Shown: positions 50,841-60,251, counted from the stretch's first letter. The stretch: 64,000 bases of DNA from Phycisphaerales bacterium Planc_01 (GCA_001603075.1 LVBB01000006.1:1-64000); one strand, 5' to 3'. Program-made: numbers and translations. Notes: generated from the letters alone by a model not told the origin.

Positions 50841-51272
50841 TTACAGCCCCTCGATCTCCTGTCGCGTCACGATGGAGATGCTGTGCCGGGCGAGGACCTG
50901 TTGAGCGGTGTCGGTGTCCTCGAAGCGGAAGACCAGAAGGGCCTTGTCGCTGTGTTTCTCTACAAACCCGTACATGTATTCGACGTTGACGTCGTTGTCC
51001 GCAAAAATCTTCAGCACCGTCGCCAGCCCGCCCGGGGTGTCGGGCACTTCAACGGCCACGACGTCGGTGAAGTTGGCTACAAAGCCGTTATCTCGCAGCA
51101 GTTTGACTGCCGCGTCGCACTTGTCCACAACGATGCGCAGGACACCGAAGCTTTCCGTCTCCGCGATCGTCAACGCCCGAATGTTCACGTGGTTGGCGCC
51201 GAGAAGCGAACAGACGTCGTAGAGCCTGCCTTTACGGTTTTCAAGGAATACCGATATCTGCGTGATCTTCAT
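50841..51272 (-). CDS. Tandem ACT-domain protein (copy 2)
   Basis: A 143-residue protein of two ACT domains (FLENRKGRLYDVCSLLGA and VPDTPGGLATVLKIFADND). It is similar to copy 1 along its length, sharing NIRALTI / DIRAFTI. It lies 10 bases after the second paaK. The repeated layout suggests duplication of a paaK-ACT pair. It probably senses an aromatic amino acid or aryl acid. Confidence 0.85.
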   Translation of the reverse strand: MKITQISVFLENRKGRLYDVCSLLGANHVNIRALTIAETESFGVLRIVVDKCDAAVKLLRDNGFVANFTDVVAVEVPDTPGGLATVLKIFADNDVNVEYMYGFVEKHSDKALLVFRFEDTDTAQQVLARHSISIVTRQEIEGL

Positions 51273-51282
51273 GGATGCACCC

Positions 51283-52584
51283 TTACAACGTTCGCTTGTC
51301 CACGATTCTCTTCGCCTTGCCCACGCTTCGTTCGATCGTCTTCGGCTCGACGAGCGTCACCTTGACACCGACCGACAGGACGTTCTGGATCTCCTTGCGG
51401 ATTCGCTCGCGCAGGTCGTTGAGATGCCGAATCTCATCCGAGAAGAAGCGCTGTTCGACTTCCACCAGGACCTCCACCTCGTCGAGATGGTGGGCCTTTC
51501 GGTCCACGACGATCTGATACTGGGGCTGCGTCCCCTCGATTCCGACGAGGACGTGCTCGATCTGCGACGGAAAGACGTTGATGCCACGTACGACGATCAT
51601 ATCGTCCGTACGGCCCTTGATCTTGCTGATTCTCGGACTGGTCCGGCCGCAACGGCACTTCTCATAGCGAGCGCTCACGATGTCGCGCGTGCGATAGCGG
51701 ATCAGAGGAATCCCCTGCTTGGTCAGCGTGGTAATCACCAGCTCGCCGTCCTGGCCTTCGGGAGCCTCTTCGTCGGTCTGCGGGTCGATGATCTCCGGAA
51801 AGAACACGTCGCTGAAGACGTGCAGCCCGTCCTTGTGCCGACACTCCTGGGCGACGCCGGGACCGATGATTTCGGACAAACCGTACACGTCCGTGGCCAG
51901 CATGTTCCAGGCCGCTTCGATCTCCCGCCGCATCGACTCGCTCCAGGGCTCGGCGCCGAAGACACCGATCTTCCAGTGGCCCTGAGTCGGATCGATGCCC
52001 ATCTCCTTGGCCTCCTCGGCCATGTAAAGGGCATAACTGGGCGTGCAGCCGAGGATTCGGGGCTGGAAGTCCTGCATGATCTTGAGCTGCCGCGCCGTCT
52101 GGCCCGCCGACGTCGGGATGATGCGCAGCCCCATCTCCAACGCCCCGTAGTGGAAGCCAAGCCCGCCGGTGAAGAGTCCGTAGCCATAGGCGATCTGGAT
52201 CGTATCGCCCGGCTCGGCCCCGGCGCAGCACAGGACACGGGCCATGACGTCGCCCCACAACTTCAGGTCGTCCTTCGTATAGCCGACCAAGGTGGGATTC
52301 CCCGTCGTGCCGCTGGAGACGTGGATCTCATTGATCCGATCCTGTGGGGCCGAGAACAGCCCGTACGGATAGTGATCGCGCATGTCCTCCTTGGTCGTGA
52401 AGGGCAGTCTCTTGATGTCGTCGATGGACTTGATTCTGTCGGGGTTGACGCCCGCGGCGTCAAGTTTCTGTCTGTAGACGGGACAGTTGTGATAGATATA
52501 CGGGATGAGCTTCTTGAGGTAGTCGGATTGCAGGGCCTTGAGCCCCGTCGAATCCATGCACTCGATATCTTCTTTCCAGATCAT
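51283..52584 (-). CDS. paaK: Phenylacetate-CoA ligase (copy 2)
   Basis: A 433-residue AMP-forming ligase, paralogous to copy 1. Key parts are HVSSGTTGNPTLVGYTKDD (AMP loop, about 88-106), YGLFTGGLGFHYG, YGLSEIIGPGVAQEC, IRYRTRDIV, RCGRTSPRISKIKGRTDDM and RGINVFPSQIEHV. The ATG at 52584 overlaps the iorB stop (ATGA), so it is co-translated with the oxidoreductase. It probably interconverts aryl acetate and aryl-acetyl-CoA, conserving ATP when the oxidoreductase makes the CoA ester. Confidence 0.91.
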   Translation of the reverse strand: MIWKEDIECMDSTGLKALQSDYLKKLIPYIYHNCPVYRQKLDAAGVNPDRIKSIDDIKRLPFTTKEDMRDHYPYGLFSAPQDRINEIHVSSGTTGNPTLVGYTKDDLKLWGDVMARVLCCAGAEPGDTIQIAYGYGLFTGGLGFHYGALEMGLRIIPTSAGQTARQLKIMQDFQPRILGCTPSYALYMAEEAKEMGIDPTQGHWKIGVFGAEPWSESMRREIEAAWNMLATDVYGLSEIIGPGVAQECRHKDGLHVFSDVFFPEIIDPQTDEEAPEGQDGELVITTLTKQGIPLIRYRTRDIVSARYEKCRCGRTSPRISKIKGRTDDMIVVRGINVFPSQIEHVLVGIEGTQPQYQIVVDRKAHHLDEVEVLVEVEQRFFSDEIRHLNDLRERIRKEIQNVLSVGVKVTLVEPKTIERSVGKAKRIVDKRTL

Positions 52585-53066
52585 GGTCGGCCGATCTCCC
52601 TTCCCGTAAGGAACACCTTTTTGTTCTCCGCCACAATGGCCGGCTTGAAGACGGTCTCGATCGCCTTCATCCAGCAGGTTTCGCTGATAGGCAACTTCGG
52701 TGAAAGAACGCCCACCAGGGCCGTATTGAGAGACCGCGGGTCGTCGATCAATTCCTGGACCTTGTCGAGAAAGTCCGTCATGTCGGTGCCGCCCTTCTTG
52801 AGGAAGGCTTTCAGTCGCGGCTGCTCGTCGTGATGGAAGCAGACCAGAAAATCGGCACCTCCGGCCACGATCAGCGGCGAATAGACTCGCTTGCCGAAGC
52901 GCAGATGCGATTCGACCGAGCCGCCCCGCTGGGCCATCCCGTGAACTTCCGATTTCTTGATATGGTACCCGGCGTATAGTGCCGCCCACCCGCAGATTTC
53001 CGAGGCCTTCAGAACGCCCTGGCCGCCGATTCCACCGAACGTGATGCTGTATACCGTATCTTTCAT
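52581..53066 (-). CDS. iorB: Indolepyruvate ferredoxin oxidoreductase subunit beta
   Basis: A 161-residue subunit of the gamma-domain type. The marks are FGGIGGQGVLKASE (about 10-23) and SEVHGMAQRGGSVESHLRFG (about 39-58). It is somewhat shorter than typical IorB (about 190). With IorA it oxidatively decarboxylates aryl pyruvates to aryl-acetyl-CoA, reducing ferredoxin. It lies nine bases after the iorA stop and overlaps paaK copy 2. Confidence 0.9.
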   Translation of the reverse strand: MKDTVYSITFGGIGGQGVLKASEICGWAALYAGYHIKKSEVHGMAQRGGSVESHLRFGKRVYSPLIVAGGADFLVCFHHDEQPRLKAFLKKGGTDMTDFLDKVQELIDDPRSLNTALVGVLSPKLPISETCWMKAIETVFKPAIVAENKKVFLTGREIGRP

Positions 53067-53075
53067 GGGACCCCG

Positions 53076-54629
53076 CTAAACCTGTCGTTTGAGCAACCGG
53101 CATGGATGCCGCGAGACGATCACAGACAGCGCATCCTCGTTGATTCGCTTTTCCAGAATCGCGGCAAACGCCTTGACGTCCATCGGATCGACCACGTCGA
53201 CGTTGTCGGCCCCGCAGGCACGGCAGAGATCCTCCAGAATCAACTGCTTCGTCGGTTCGTTGCGAATCGTCAGTCCCGTCCCCGGATGCTGCTGGCCGCC
53301 CGTCATGGCGGTTGTCGAGTTGTCCAGAATGAGGATCACGCCTTTGGCCTTGTTGTAGGCGGCGTTGATCAGCCCGGTCACCCCGGAATGCACGAAAGTC
53401 GAGTCACCCACGACGCCCACGATCTTCTTGTTCGGCGCCCCCTTGCGCCAGCCCTCGTGCCACGTGACGCCGGCCCCCATGCAAAGGCAGGAATGCAAGG
53501 CCGCGGTCGGCGGCAGAGAGGCCAGCGTGTAGCAGCCGATGTCCCCGGCGACGAACGCGTCTATCTTCTTCAGGGCGGCGAACGAGGCCCAGTGCGGACA
53601 GCCCGCGCAGAGACGCGGAGGACGCTTCACGACCTTCTTCTCCCGCTTGGCCCGGCCGGCCACAATCTCCGGCATCGATTCGGGCGTCAGCTCCCCGACC
53701 CGGAACGACGGATCTTTGGCGGTACATTTGACGCCCAGGGTCTTGATGTGTTCCTCCAGGAAGGGGTCCAGTTCCTCCACGACGAAGAGCTTCCTGACCG
53801 TCTTGGCGAACGCCGTGATCTTGTCGTCGCAGAACGGATAGCTCATGCCGAGCTTGAGGTAAGAGGCGTCGGGATAGACGTCCTTGAGGTACTGGTATGT
53901 GACGCTCGATGTGATGAACCCGATCTTGCCGTCGCCCGGTTCGATCCGGTTGAATTTCGTTCGCTCGGCCAGGGCCTTGAGCTTGTCAAGCCGCTTCTCT
54001 ACGAAGATATGCCGCTGGTAAGCGTGCCCCGGCACCATCACATACTTGGCGGCGTTCCGCTCGAATGCCGGCCTCGGTGGGACCTGGCGCTCGCCCAGAG
54101 CGACATCCTCCTTTGTGTGGGAGACGCGCGTGGTCATGCGCACCATCACGGGGGTGTCGAAACGCTCGCTGATGCGGAACGCCTCCTGAATGTACTCCCT
54201 GGCTTCGGCCGGACTTGACGGCTCCAGCAGCGGCATCTTCGAGTAGATCGCCACCCAGCGCGTGTCCTGCTCGTTCTGCGAGGAGTGCATGCCCGGATCG
54301 TCGGCCACCACGATGACGAACCCCGCGTTGACCCCCGTGTATGAGGACGTCATCAGCGGGTCCATTGCCACGTTGAGCCCCACGTGCTTGCACGCAAACA
54401 GGCTGCGAACACCGGCCACAGCGGCGCCGAGCGCCACCTCGTAGGCCACCTTCTCATTGACCGACCACTGGACATCGATCTCTTTGAACCCGGCGAGCGT
54501 CTCCAGAATCTCGGTTGAGGGGGTCCCGGGATACGCACAGGCGACCCCCAGGCCGGCCTCGTAGGCCCCATGGGCCAACGCTTCATTGCCCGAAAGCAAC
54601 GCCTTCTGTAGTGTCTTCTTCTTTGCCAT
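53076..54629 (-). CDS. iorA: Indolepyruvate ferredoxin oxidoreductase subunit alpha, lacking the ferredoxin domain
   Basis: A 517-residue thiamine-diphosphate enzyme subunit. The N-terminal pyrimidine domain has LLSGNEALAHGAYEAGLGVACAYPGTPSTE (split about 10-40). The C-terminal diphosphate domain has CAGCPHWA (about 343-350), GDIGCYTL, MGAGVTWHEG and GDSTFVHSGVTGLINAAYN. Normal IorA has about 600 residues and ends with two CxxCxxCxxxC clusters; this protein stops at HPCRLLKRQV, just where that domain would start. Electrons must reach ferredoxin by another route or a separate subunit. Confidence 0.9.
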   Translation of the reverse strand: MAKKKTLQKALLSGNEALAHGAYEAGLGVACAYPGTPSTEILETLAGFKEIDVQWSVNEKVAYEVALGAAVAGVRSLFACKHVGLNVAMDPLMTSSYTGVNAGFVIVVADDPGMHSSQNEQDTRWVAIYSKMPLLEPSSPAEAREYIQEAFRISERFDTPVMVRMTTRVSHTKEDVALGERQVPPRPAFERNAAKYVMVPGHAYQRHIFVEKRLDKLKALAERTKFNRIEPGDGKIGFITSSVTYQYLKDVYPDASYLKLGMSYPFCDDKITAFAKTVRKLFVVEELDPFLEEHIKTLGVKCTAKDPSFRVGELTPESMPEIVAGRAKREKKVVKRPPRLCAGCPHWASFAALKKIDAFVAGDIGCYTLASLPPTAALHSCLCMGAGVTWHEGWRKGAPNKKIVGVVGDSTFVHSGVTGLINAAYNKAKGVILILDNSTTAMTGGQQHPGTGLTIRNEPTKQLILEDLCRACGADNVDVVDPMDVKAFAAILEKRINEDALSVIVSRHPCRLLKRQV

Positions 54630-54667
54630 ATGGGCTTGATTATAGCGATCTATGCCCTTGATTCAAT

Positions 54668-54705
54668 GAAAAAGGGGCCCATGAGATGCAGGGCCCCCCT
54701 TTTTC
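54668..54705 (-). terminator. Terminator downstream of the outer-membrane barrel gene
   Basis: A GC-rich stem (GGGCCC with flanking G and C runs) lies between A5 and T5 runs: GAAAAAGGGGCCC at 54668-54680 and GGGCCC with a longer C run then TTTTTC at 54691-54705. On the minus strand it ends the transcript of the barrel protein about 25 bases after its stop, before iorA. The A/T symmetry would also allow plus-strand use. Confidence 0.85.
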
Positions 54706-54729
54706 AAATATGGTGACGACAACTCCCCG

Positions 54730-56178
54730 TTAGAACGTGTACTCCAGGTTGAACCGAAGCCACAGGGCCTCGTCGTTGTTGACCTTCTCATAGTAGTTGC
54801 CGGGGATGAGATACTCGCCGAGCAAGTGTCCCTTCAGTTGCTTGCCGAATGTGTAGTTGGCCCAGCAGGTAAACAGATGGCCACGGAACTTGCTGTCGTC
54901 GTCCAGTGTCAGACGGCCTCTCCACGGCGCGCCGGTTTCGTCGGCCCAGAGGGCATGGTAGTCGGTGGAAATCCGCCAGTTCTTGTGCGGCTGGAACTTA
55001 TGGCCCACGTTGAGGCGGATCAGGTTTGTGCAATCGGCGATCATCGTCTCTTCCGTGTAGGTGTAGATGTACAGCTCGCTCCAACGCGGCCATTTGGCCC
55101 AGAGCAGGTCGAACTGCTCGTTCCGTCGGGTGTCCGGGTCGTCGCCGGAGGCGTACTCGCCGCCGATGTGGAGACTGTTGTCCAGCGAATCCTTGAACGA
55201 GTACTCCAGGTTGGCCAGCGCCCCGTAGGCCTGAAGGTCCTGCATCTCCCCGGTGGAGAAGTTGGGCGTGATATCCGACTTCTCGCCCGTCTGGATGGCG
55301 CCTTCGATCCGGTACTTCCAGTGCTCGGTCGGGGTTCCCGCGATCGCGCCGCCGAATGTGAAGATCTCCGCCTTCCGCGTCCAGTGCGGCGGCAATTCCT
55401 CGACCGACGTCGTGTTCACCGGGTTGTCGTTCTTGTACATGAAGAAGCCTTCGAGCTGGGTCTTCGCCACCGATTTGTTCGTCAGATAGAGGATCAGACC
55501 CCGCTCGTCCGCCGCCGTCAAGGCCCGATTCTCGTCACTGATGGGCTTGAGCCACCGGTCCGATTCGACGCCGTGGTCGATATAGGCCAAATCCAGTTTG
55601 GTGTTCTGCTCGGCCCAGTCAAAGGTGAAGCGAGCCGCATCGAGAAAGAACGTTCGCGAGCCGTCCAGCGGCGTGCCGTCCATCACCAGCCACCCGACGC
55701 CGAAGGCCATCAGCATGTCCTGTCGCCCGATCGTCGCGGAAAGCGGCAGACCAAACAGATTCTTTACGTTCACGTAGAAGTTGTCGAACAGGGCCTCATC
55801 GAAATCCACGTCCTGCGGCTTTCGCGGCGGATCGTCCCACGTGCGGAACTCCCAGGTCAAACGCGTGTTGAAGCTCACATCCTCCCCAAGAAGCCATTTC
55901 GTCGTCCAGCGTGTCCGATAGCGCTGGAAGTTGAATCGATTGTGGTCGCTGCCTTTGTTGAGCGTGTCGATGTTCTCGGCATAGATCGTCCGGAAGCGGT
56001 GATCCAGTCCCATCTGAAGCCAGGGTGTGGGGTGGTGGAACGTGTCCCAGAACTGGCTCCACGCGCTCGATGCGGGTTCAGGGGGGGGTGCGGCGCCTTC
56101 GGCCGCCCCCGTACGGGCGGCCGCGGCCGCGACCAGGATTCCCGCCACAGTTGTCAACACGACTGTTCTTTGCCTCAT
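54730..56178 (-). CDS. Outer-membrane beta-barrel protein (alginate-export/porin-like)
   Basis: A 482-residue protein with a signal peptide (about 1-26, ending near RTGAAEG). The rest alternates hydrophobic and polar residues in strands, rich in aromatic girdle residues, and ends in LRFNLEYTF, the C-terminal Phe signal for barrel insertion. RFRTIYAENIDTLNKG and QRYRTRWTTKWLLGEDVSF resemble the alginate-export (AlgE-type) porin family. It is followed by a strong terminator and preceded by the symporter gene, so the two may act together in uptake of an anionic solute. Confidence 0.78.
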   Translation of the reverse strand: MRQRTVVLTTVAGILVAAAAARTGAAEGAAPPPEPASSAWSQFWDTFHHPTPWLQMGLDHRFRTIYAENIDTLNKGSDHNRFNFQRYRTRWTTKWLLGEDVSFNTRLTWEFRTWDDPPRKPQDVDFDEALFDNFYVNVKNLFGLPLSATIGRQDMLMAFGVGWLVMDGTPLDGSRTFFLDAARFTFDWAEQNTKLDLAYIDHGVESDRWLKPISDENRALTAADERGLILYLTNKSVAKTQLEGFFMYKNDNPVNTTSVEELPPHWTRKAEIFTFGGAIAGTPTEHWKYRIEGAIQTGEKSDITPNFSTGEMQDLQAYGALANLEYSFKDSLDNSLHIGGEYASGDDPDTRRNEQFDLLWAKWPRWSELYIYTYTEETMIADCTNLIRLNVGHKFQPHKNWRISTDYHALWADETGAPWRGRLTLDDDSKFRGHLFTCWANYTFGKQLKGHLLGEYLIPGNYYEKVNNDEALWLRFNLEYTF

Positions 56179-56245
56179 CTGAATCTCCCTTCAACCATCC
56201 CCATGTGCCAACGCAATTCTACTGTCATGCTGTGTTCCATCGAGG

Positions 56246-58036
56246 CTATCGACCGAAGCACCGATCAAGGCGGTCCTTTGCCAGCGGCTTGGTCATCAAG
56301 GTCACAATCAATGCGACCAGAAAGGAAATCGGCAGCGCCACGACAATGGGGTCGACGACCGGCCAGTTCGGATGGTTCGCCAGAATACTGCGCTGCCCGT
56401 CTGTGAGTTTCTGAACCAGACCGATGTCCCCCGCTTCGGCCGCCTTGACGAAGAGCAGCCAGAAGGCCGTCACGACAAAGCCCGTCACCATCGAGGCGAT
56501 GGCGGCCGGCCTGGTCATCCGTTTCCAGAACAGCCCTCCAACAAACGCCGGAAGGAACGCCGAGGCACACAGGCCGAAGAAGATCGCCGTGGCGCGGGCG
56601 ATGATATAGCCGCCACGGGCGTAGTAGCTCCAGAGCATGGCAATCAGGATGCCCAGGATGATCCCGGCGCGGTTGATACCGATGCTCCGGCCGTGCCGGC
56701 CGGTGAGCTGCTCGTAGACATCGCGACCGATGCTCGTACCGACGGCATGGAACTGGCTCGACAGCGTGCTCATCGCCGCCGCAAGAAGAGTCAGCAAGAA
56801 CAGCAGGCCAAACCACTTCGGCATGGCGCCGGTGATGTATGCGGGGATGATCTGGTCCGGATTGCCCCCGGCATTGACGATCGAGATGCTGCGACCGGAC
56901 ACAACCTCCGCCTGCCCGGCACCCTCGACGGGCTCGCCGCTCAATTTCACCGGCGCGACCTTGCCTTCGACATCGGCCCAGACACCCGCCTCGTTCGGCG
57001 CCATGATCTGGAGGACCGCCAGACCCTCTTCCTGGTCCAGCACCTTGACCACCCGTCCCTTGAGCAGCGGGCCGAACTGAGCGAAATACGCATTGGAGAG
57101 ACTGCCCACCGTAAAGGCCACACCGGTCATGATCAGGATGAACACACCCCCGACCGCCACGGCCCGGTTCAACTCCCGCGTGCTCTTGACCGTCATGAAG
57201 CGAACCACCAGTTGGGGCTGCGCCAGGACGCCGATTCCCACACCCAGTGTAATCGTGGAGATCACGATCCACCAGAGATTGTACTGGGTGTCGCCGAAAC
57301 CGAATTTGGGCATGGCCGTCCAACCCTGGTGTCCGATGGCCTGCAGCGAGCCCGGCACCAGCGGCGCCAGATCGGTCAGGGCGTCATGCGCCTTGGTCAG
57401 ACCGCCGAGCCGGCTATAGGTGAACAACAGCAGGGTCAGCATGCCGACGAACATGATCGATCCTTGCAGTGCGTCGCTGTACATGACGCCCTTGAGGCCG
57501 CCCATGACGACGTAGGCCGCAATGATGACGCTGAACACGAGCAGTGCCGCGTTGTAGTCGATGCCGAACTGGGTCGAGATGAACTCGCAGCCTCCGATCA
57601 GAACGGCGGCCGCGTACAGAGGGATGAACAGGAAGATGACCAGCCCCGCGAAGACCTGGATGAACCTGCTGTCAAACCGGCGCGCCAGCAGTTCGGGAAA
57701 TGTATGTGCATCGAGCCGATGCCCCATGCGACGCGCGGCGGGCGCCAGAAAGACGAAGGCAATGAAGATCCCAACGAAGATGTTGCAGAAGGTCAGCCAC
57801 AACACGCTCATGCCGAACAACCCGGCGACGCCGCCGAAGCCGACGATTGCACTGGTCGAGATGAATGTGGCTCCATAGCTCATGGCCATGACGAACGGAT
57901 GCGTCTTGCGTCCCGCCACGAGATAGTCCGCCGCCGTCTTGGTCCGCGTGTATCCGAGCCACCCCAGGAACACGACCAGAAGCAGATAGAGCAGAACGAC
58001 CAGAATCTCGGCCAGTCCTACGGCCTGTGCCAACAT
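56246..58036 (-). CDS. Sodium:solute symporter (SSS family) with a long inserted loop
   Basis: A 596-residue polytopic symporter. The SSS start is ADYLVAGRKTHPFVMAMSYG, with GGLKGVMYSDALQGSIMF (about 195-212) and the LLAAAMSTLSSQFHAVGTSIGRDV region (about 420-443). Between two helices, about residues 325-400 form a 75-residue hydrophilic insertion (such as KVLDQEEGLAVLQIMAPNEA) that looks like a small beta domain. The length exceeds the usual 480-550. GGAGG is eight bases before the ATG at 58036. The substrate is unknown; an organic acid is plausible from the paired small subunit. Confidence 0.87.
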   Translation of the reverse strand: MLAQAVGLAEILVVLLYLLLVVFLGWLGYTRTKTAADYLVAGRKTHPFVMAMSYGATFISTSAIVGFGGVAGLFGMSVLWLTFCNIFVGIFIAFVFLAPAARRMGHRLDAHTFPELLARRFDSRFIQVFAGLVIFLFIPLYAAAVLIGGCEFISTQFGIDYNAALLVFSVIIAAYVVMGGLKGVMYSDALQGSIMFVGMLTLLLFTYSRLGGLTKAHDALTDLAPLVPGSLQAIGHQGWTAMPKFGFGDTQYNLWWIVISTITLGVGIGVLAQPQLVVRFMTVKSTRELNRAVAVGGVFILIMTGVAFTVGSLSNAYFAQFGPLLKGRVVKVLDQEEGLAVLQIMAPNEAGVWADVEGKVAPVKLSGEPVEGAGQAEVVSGRSISIVNAGGNPDQIIPAYITGAMPKWFGLLFLLTLLAAAMSTLSSQFHAVGTSIGRDVYEQLTGRHGRSIGINRAGIILGILIAMLWSYYARGGYIIARATAIFFGLCASAFLPAFVGGLFWKRMTRPAAIASMVTGFVVTAFWLLFVKAAEAGDIGLVQKLTDGQRSILANHPNWPVVDPIVVALPISFLVALIVTLMTKPLAKDRLDRCFGR

Positions 58037-58364
58037 CTTGCAGTCCTCCAAACGAGAGCCTACAAAGGTCTATGTTCGATATCTCGTGTCTATCAATCCA
58101 ACAAGGCGGCCGAGCCGCTTCGTTCTTCAGGGTACGACGCTGCAAGCGCCGCCTTCCACACCCCAACCGGGGGTGGAAAGCAAAGGAGACCCATGCGCAG
58201 CAACGCGACCCGCCGAGGCAGCGCAGGGATGTGTGGAAAGAGGGTGATGGGCCAGACACCGCGCTTCGGCCCGGCGGAAATCACTGTTCGATGCCACCCG
58301 TTTTCTCCCCTTGCCATAACCGTCCTGCCCCACACGAATCAGGCTCAGGTGGCCCGGCGCCGGG
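58037..58364. other. Intergenic region between the accessory protein and symporter genes
   Basis: About 328 bases. A stem built from CTTCCACACCCC and GGGGGTGGAAAG at 58153-58180 has a short loop and no T-run on either strand. It might moderate symporter expression relative to the accessory protein. No gene is supported. Confidence 0.45.
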
Positions 58365-58535
58365 TCACAGTCCGTCCTCCACCCGCTTTTCCTGCTGGGC
58401 CCATTGGACGTCCTCTGCTCGGGGTTTGTCTTCTCCGCGATTCCAGTTTGCCAGGCCATACACGACACAAAGTACGGAACTGGCGATGCAGAGCAGATAC
58501 ACGATGGAAACGTATTTGTCCTCGATCCCGAACAT
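58365..58535 (-). CDS. Small accessory membrane protein of the symporter
   Basis: A 56-residue protein: a short start (MFGIEDKYVS), one membrane helix (IVYLLCIASSVLCVVYGLAN) and a charged tail (NWNRGEDKPRAEDVQWAQQE). Small subunits with the pattern LLCI-x-LLCVVYG-x-NWN occur beside SSS symporters and are annotated as symporter small accessory proteins. AGGAG lies eight bases before the ATG at 58535. It is separated from the symporter by about 330 bases but is in the same direction. Confidence 0.75.
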   Translation of the reverse strand: MFGIEDKYVSIVYLLCIASSVLCVVYGLANWNRGEDKPRAEDVQWAQQEKRVEDGL

Positions 58536-58811
58536 GCCTGAGACTCCTGCCACCTCTTCGATAGGCGTCGGCCGATGCCTGCGTCCGGCCGACCAGCCCG
58601 AAACCAGCACATATAGTACTCTAATCGGATAAGGATACCCGGAAACAGCAGAAAAACAAAGCCCTTTTCCGGACAATGTGATAAAATCTGCTATACATGG
58701 CCGTCCATCGGCCCCGCCGGCCAATACGCCGAGAGTTCCAGACAGTGGCTTTCTTGCCGTCGGCAGTGGTCTATCCGAAAGACGGCATATCAAGCCTACT
58801 TGACAAATGGA

Positions 58812-59615
58812 TCAGGCCCCCGCCAGCAGCTCGTGGGCATTGCGATAGAGCATGCGCGACAGCCTGGGCTCGGCCAGATCCAGGGCCCTCAGTTGCGCCA
58901 GGGTGGTTGCCTGATCCGTCCAGGGGCTATCCGTCCCGAACAGCAGATACTCGGCCGGGTGGGCCATGAGCATTTGGCGCGATATGGCCGGCCCGAGGTC
59001 CTCCATGGCCATAGAGATCTCCATATAGACCGGCCGGCCCAGAAGATACTGCCGCACCTCATCCCACTGCTGCCAAGCTCCGAGATGCGTCACGACCAGC
59101 TTCAGCTCTGGAAACCGCTCGCCAATCTCCCGCATCGTCCTGGGATCGGCCCGTCGCTGGCGAGGAAACGCGATGTCGAATCCTGTGTGCACCACGAGCA
59201 GGAGGCCCCGCTCGCTCACCCGCTGGTAGTACTCGGCCATCGAGTCCTCGGCGGCATAGAAATCCTGGTAGAATGGATGTAGCTTGACCCCGAGAAACCC
59301 TTCGTCCGCGATCCGGTCGATCCGCTCGATCCTCTTCGGGTCGGCCGGATGGACCGACGGGAAGGGAATCACACGATCGGAACGGATTTGCCGGCACCAG
59401 CCAAAGATCGGGTCGAACTGCTCGATCTTCGTCGCGATGCAGCAGACCACACTGCGGTCGATCCCTGCCCGGTCCATCGACCCAAGCAGCGATCCGAGGG
59501 TACCGTCGAGATAGGCCTGAATTCCGGGTGCCTCTTGCAGAAGGGCCTTCATCGCGCGAGTCGCCAGGGCGTCGGGAAAGGCATGAGTATGGAAGTCTAT
59601 AATCTTCTGGGACAC
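58812..59615 (-). CDS. Amidohydrolase (metal-dependent TIM barrel, amidohydrolase_2 type)
   Basis: A 267-residue metal-dependent hydrolase or decarboxylase. IIDFHTHAFPD at the N-terminus gives the HxH metal site; GVKLHPFYQDF, VVHTGFD, VVTHLGAW and GTDSPWTD carry the further ligands and the catalytic Asp of the amidohydrolase_2 family. The start is GTG at 59615, where homology begins, with GGGAGG ten bases upstream; the frame is open further but lacks similarity. No neighbour fixes the substrate. Confidence 0.82.
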   Translation of the reverse strand: MSQKIIDFHTHAFPDALATRAMKALLQEAPGIQAYLDGTLGSLLGSMDRAGIDRSVVCCIATKIEQFDPIFGWCRQIRSDRVIPFPSVHPADPKRIERIDRIADEGFLGVKLHPFYQDFYAAEDSMAEYYQRVSERGLLLVVHTGFDIAFPRQRRADPRTMREIGERFPELKLVVTHLGAWQQWDEVRQYLLGRPVYMEISMAMEDLGPAISRQMLMAHPAEYLLFGTDSPWTDQATTLAQLRALDLAEPRLSRMLYRNAHELLAGA

Positions 59616-59831
59616 GGCTTGGCATCCTCCCAAGGCATCACGATATACCTCTGCGGCGCGGACCGCCGCGCCGGACCGGAGCATCTTAGCCGCAAGAACA
59701 GGCGCAGAACAGCCAATTTCACGATGCATTGGCGGGCCGGAGCAGCATTGATGAACGGAGCCTCATCGGATAGTATCCCGGCGTACGGGGGCATGTTGCC
59801 CTGTGGCCGCGTTCCAGTCTGGAGGTATGCC

Positions 59832-60239
59832 ATGCGCGCGATCAAGGAGTTCTTCAAGAACGACAGGTTTGCCGAGCACAATGGGATCGAGCTGCTCGAA
59901 GTCGGAGAGGGACGAGCCAGAGCCCGGATGAAGATCGAGGGATATCATCTCAACGGTGTCAGCGTGGTCCACGGAGGCGCCATCTTCACACTGGCCGACC
60001 TGGCCTTTGCCGCGGCCTCCAACTCGCATGGGACGGTCGCCGTCGCCATCAACGCCAGCATCTGGTATGTCAAGGCCGGTCTGGCAGGGAACCTTTTTGC
60101 CAACGCGAGGGAAGTCTCGCTGAACCCGAAACTCGCGACCTATTCGATCGAAGTGACCGACGACGGCGGTGAGATCATCGCCGTTTTCGAGGGCATGGTC
60201 TACCGCAAGAAGCAGACGATCTGCCCCGATGCCTGTTGA
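59832..60239 (+). CDS. PaaI-type hotdog-fold thioesterase
   Basis: A 135-residue thioesterase-like protein. FKNDRFAEHNGIELLEVGEG at the start, VVHGGAIFTLADLAFAAAS (about 50-68) with the catalytic-type Asp, and KAGLAGNLFANARE are the PaaI pattern. It would hydrolyse acyl- or aryl-acetyl-CoA esters in the cytosol; a link to the phenylacetate-CoA genes at 49-54 kb is possible but not adjacent. GGAGG lies six bases before the ATG. mutY starts 12 bases after its stop. Confidence 0.87.
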   Translation: MRAIKEFFKNDRFAEHNGIELLEVGEGRARARMKIEGYHLNGVSVVHGGAIFTLADLAFAAASNSHGTVAVAINASIWYVKAGLAGNLFANAREVSLNPKLATYSIEVTDDGGEIIAVFEGMVYRKKQTICPDAC

Positions 60240-60251
60240 TTGAGTTCGGCG

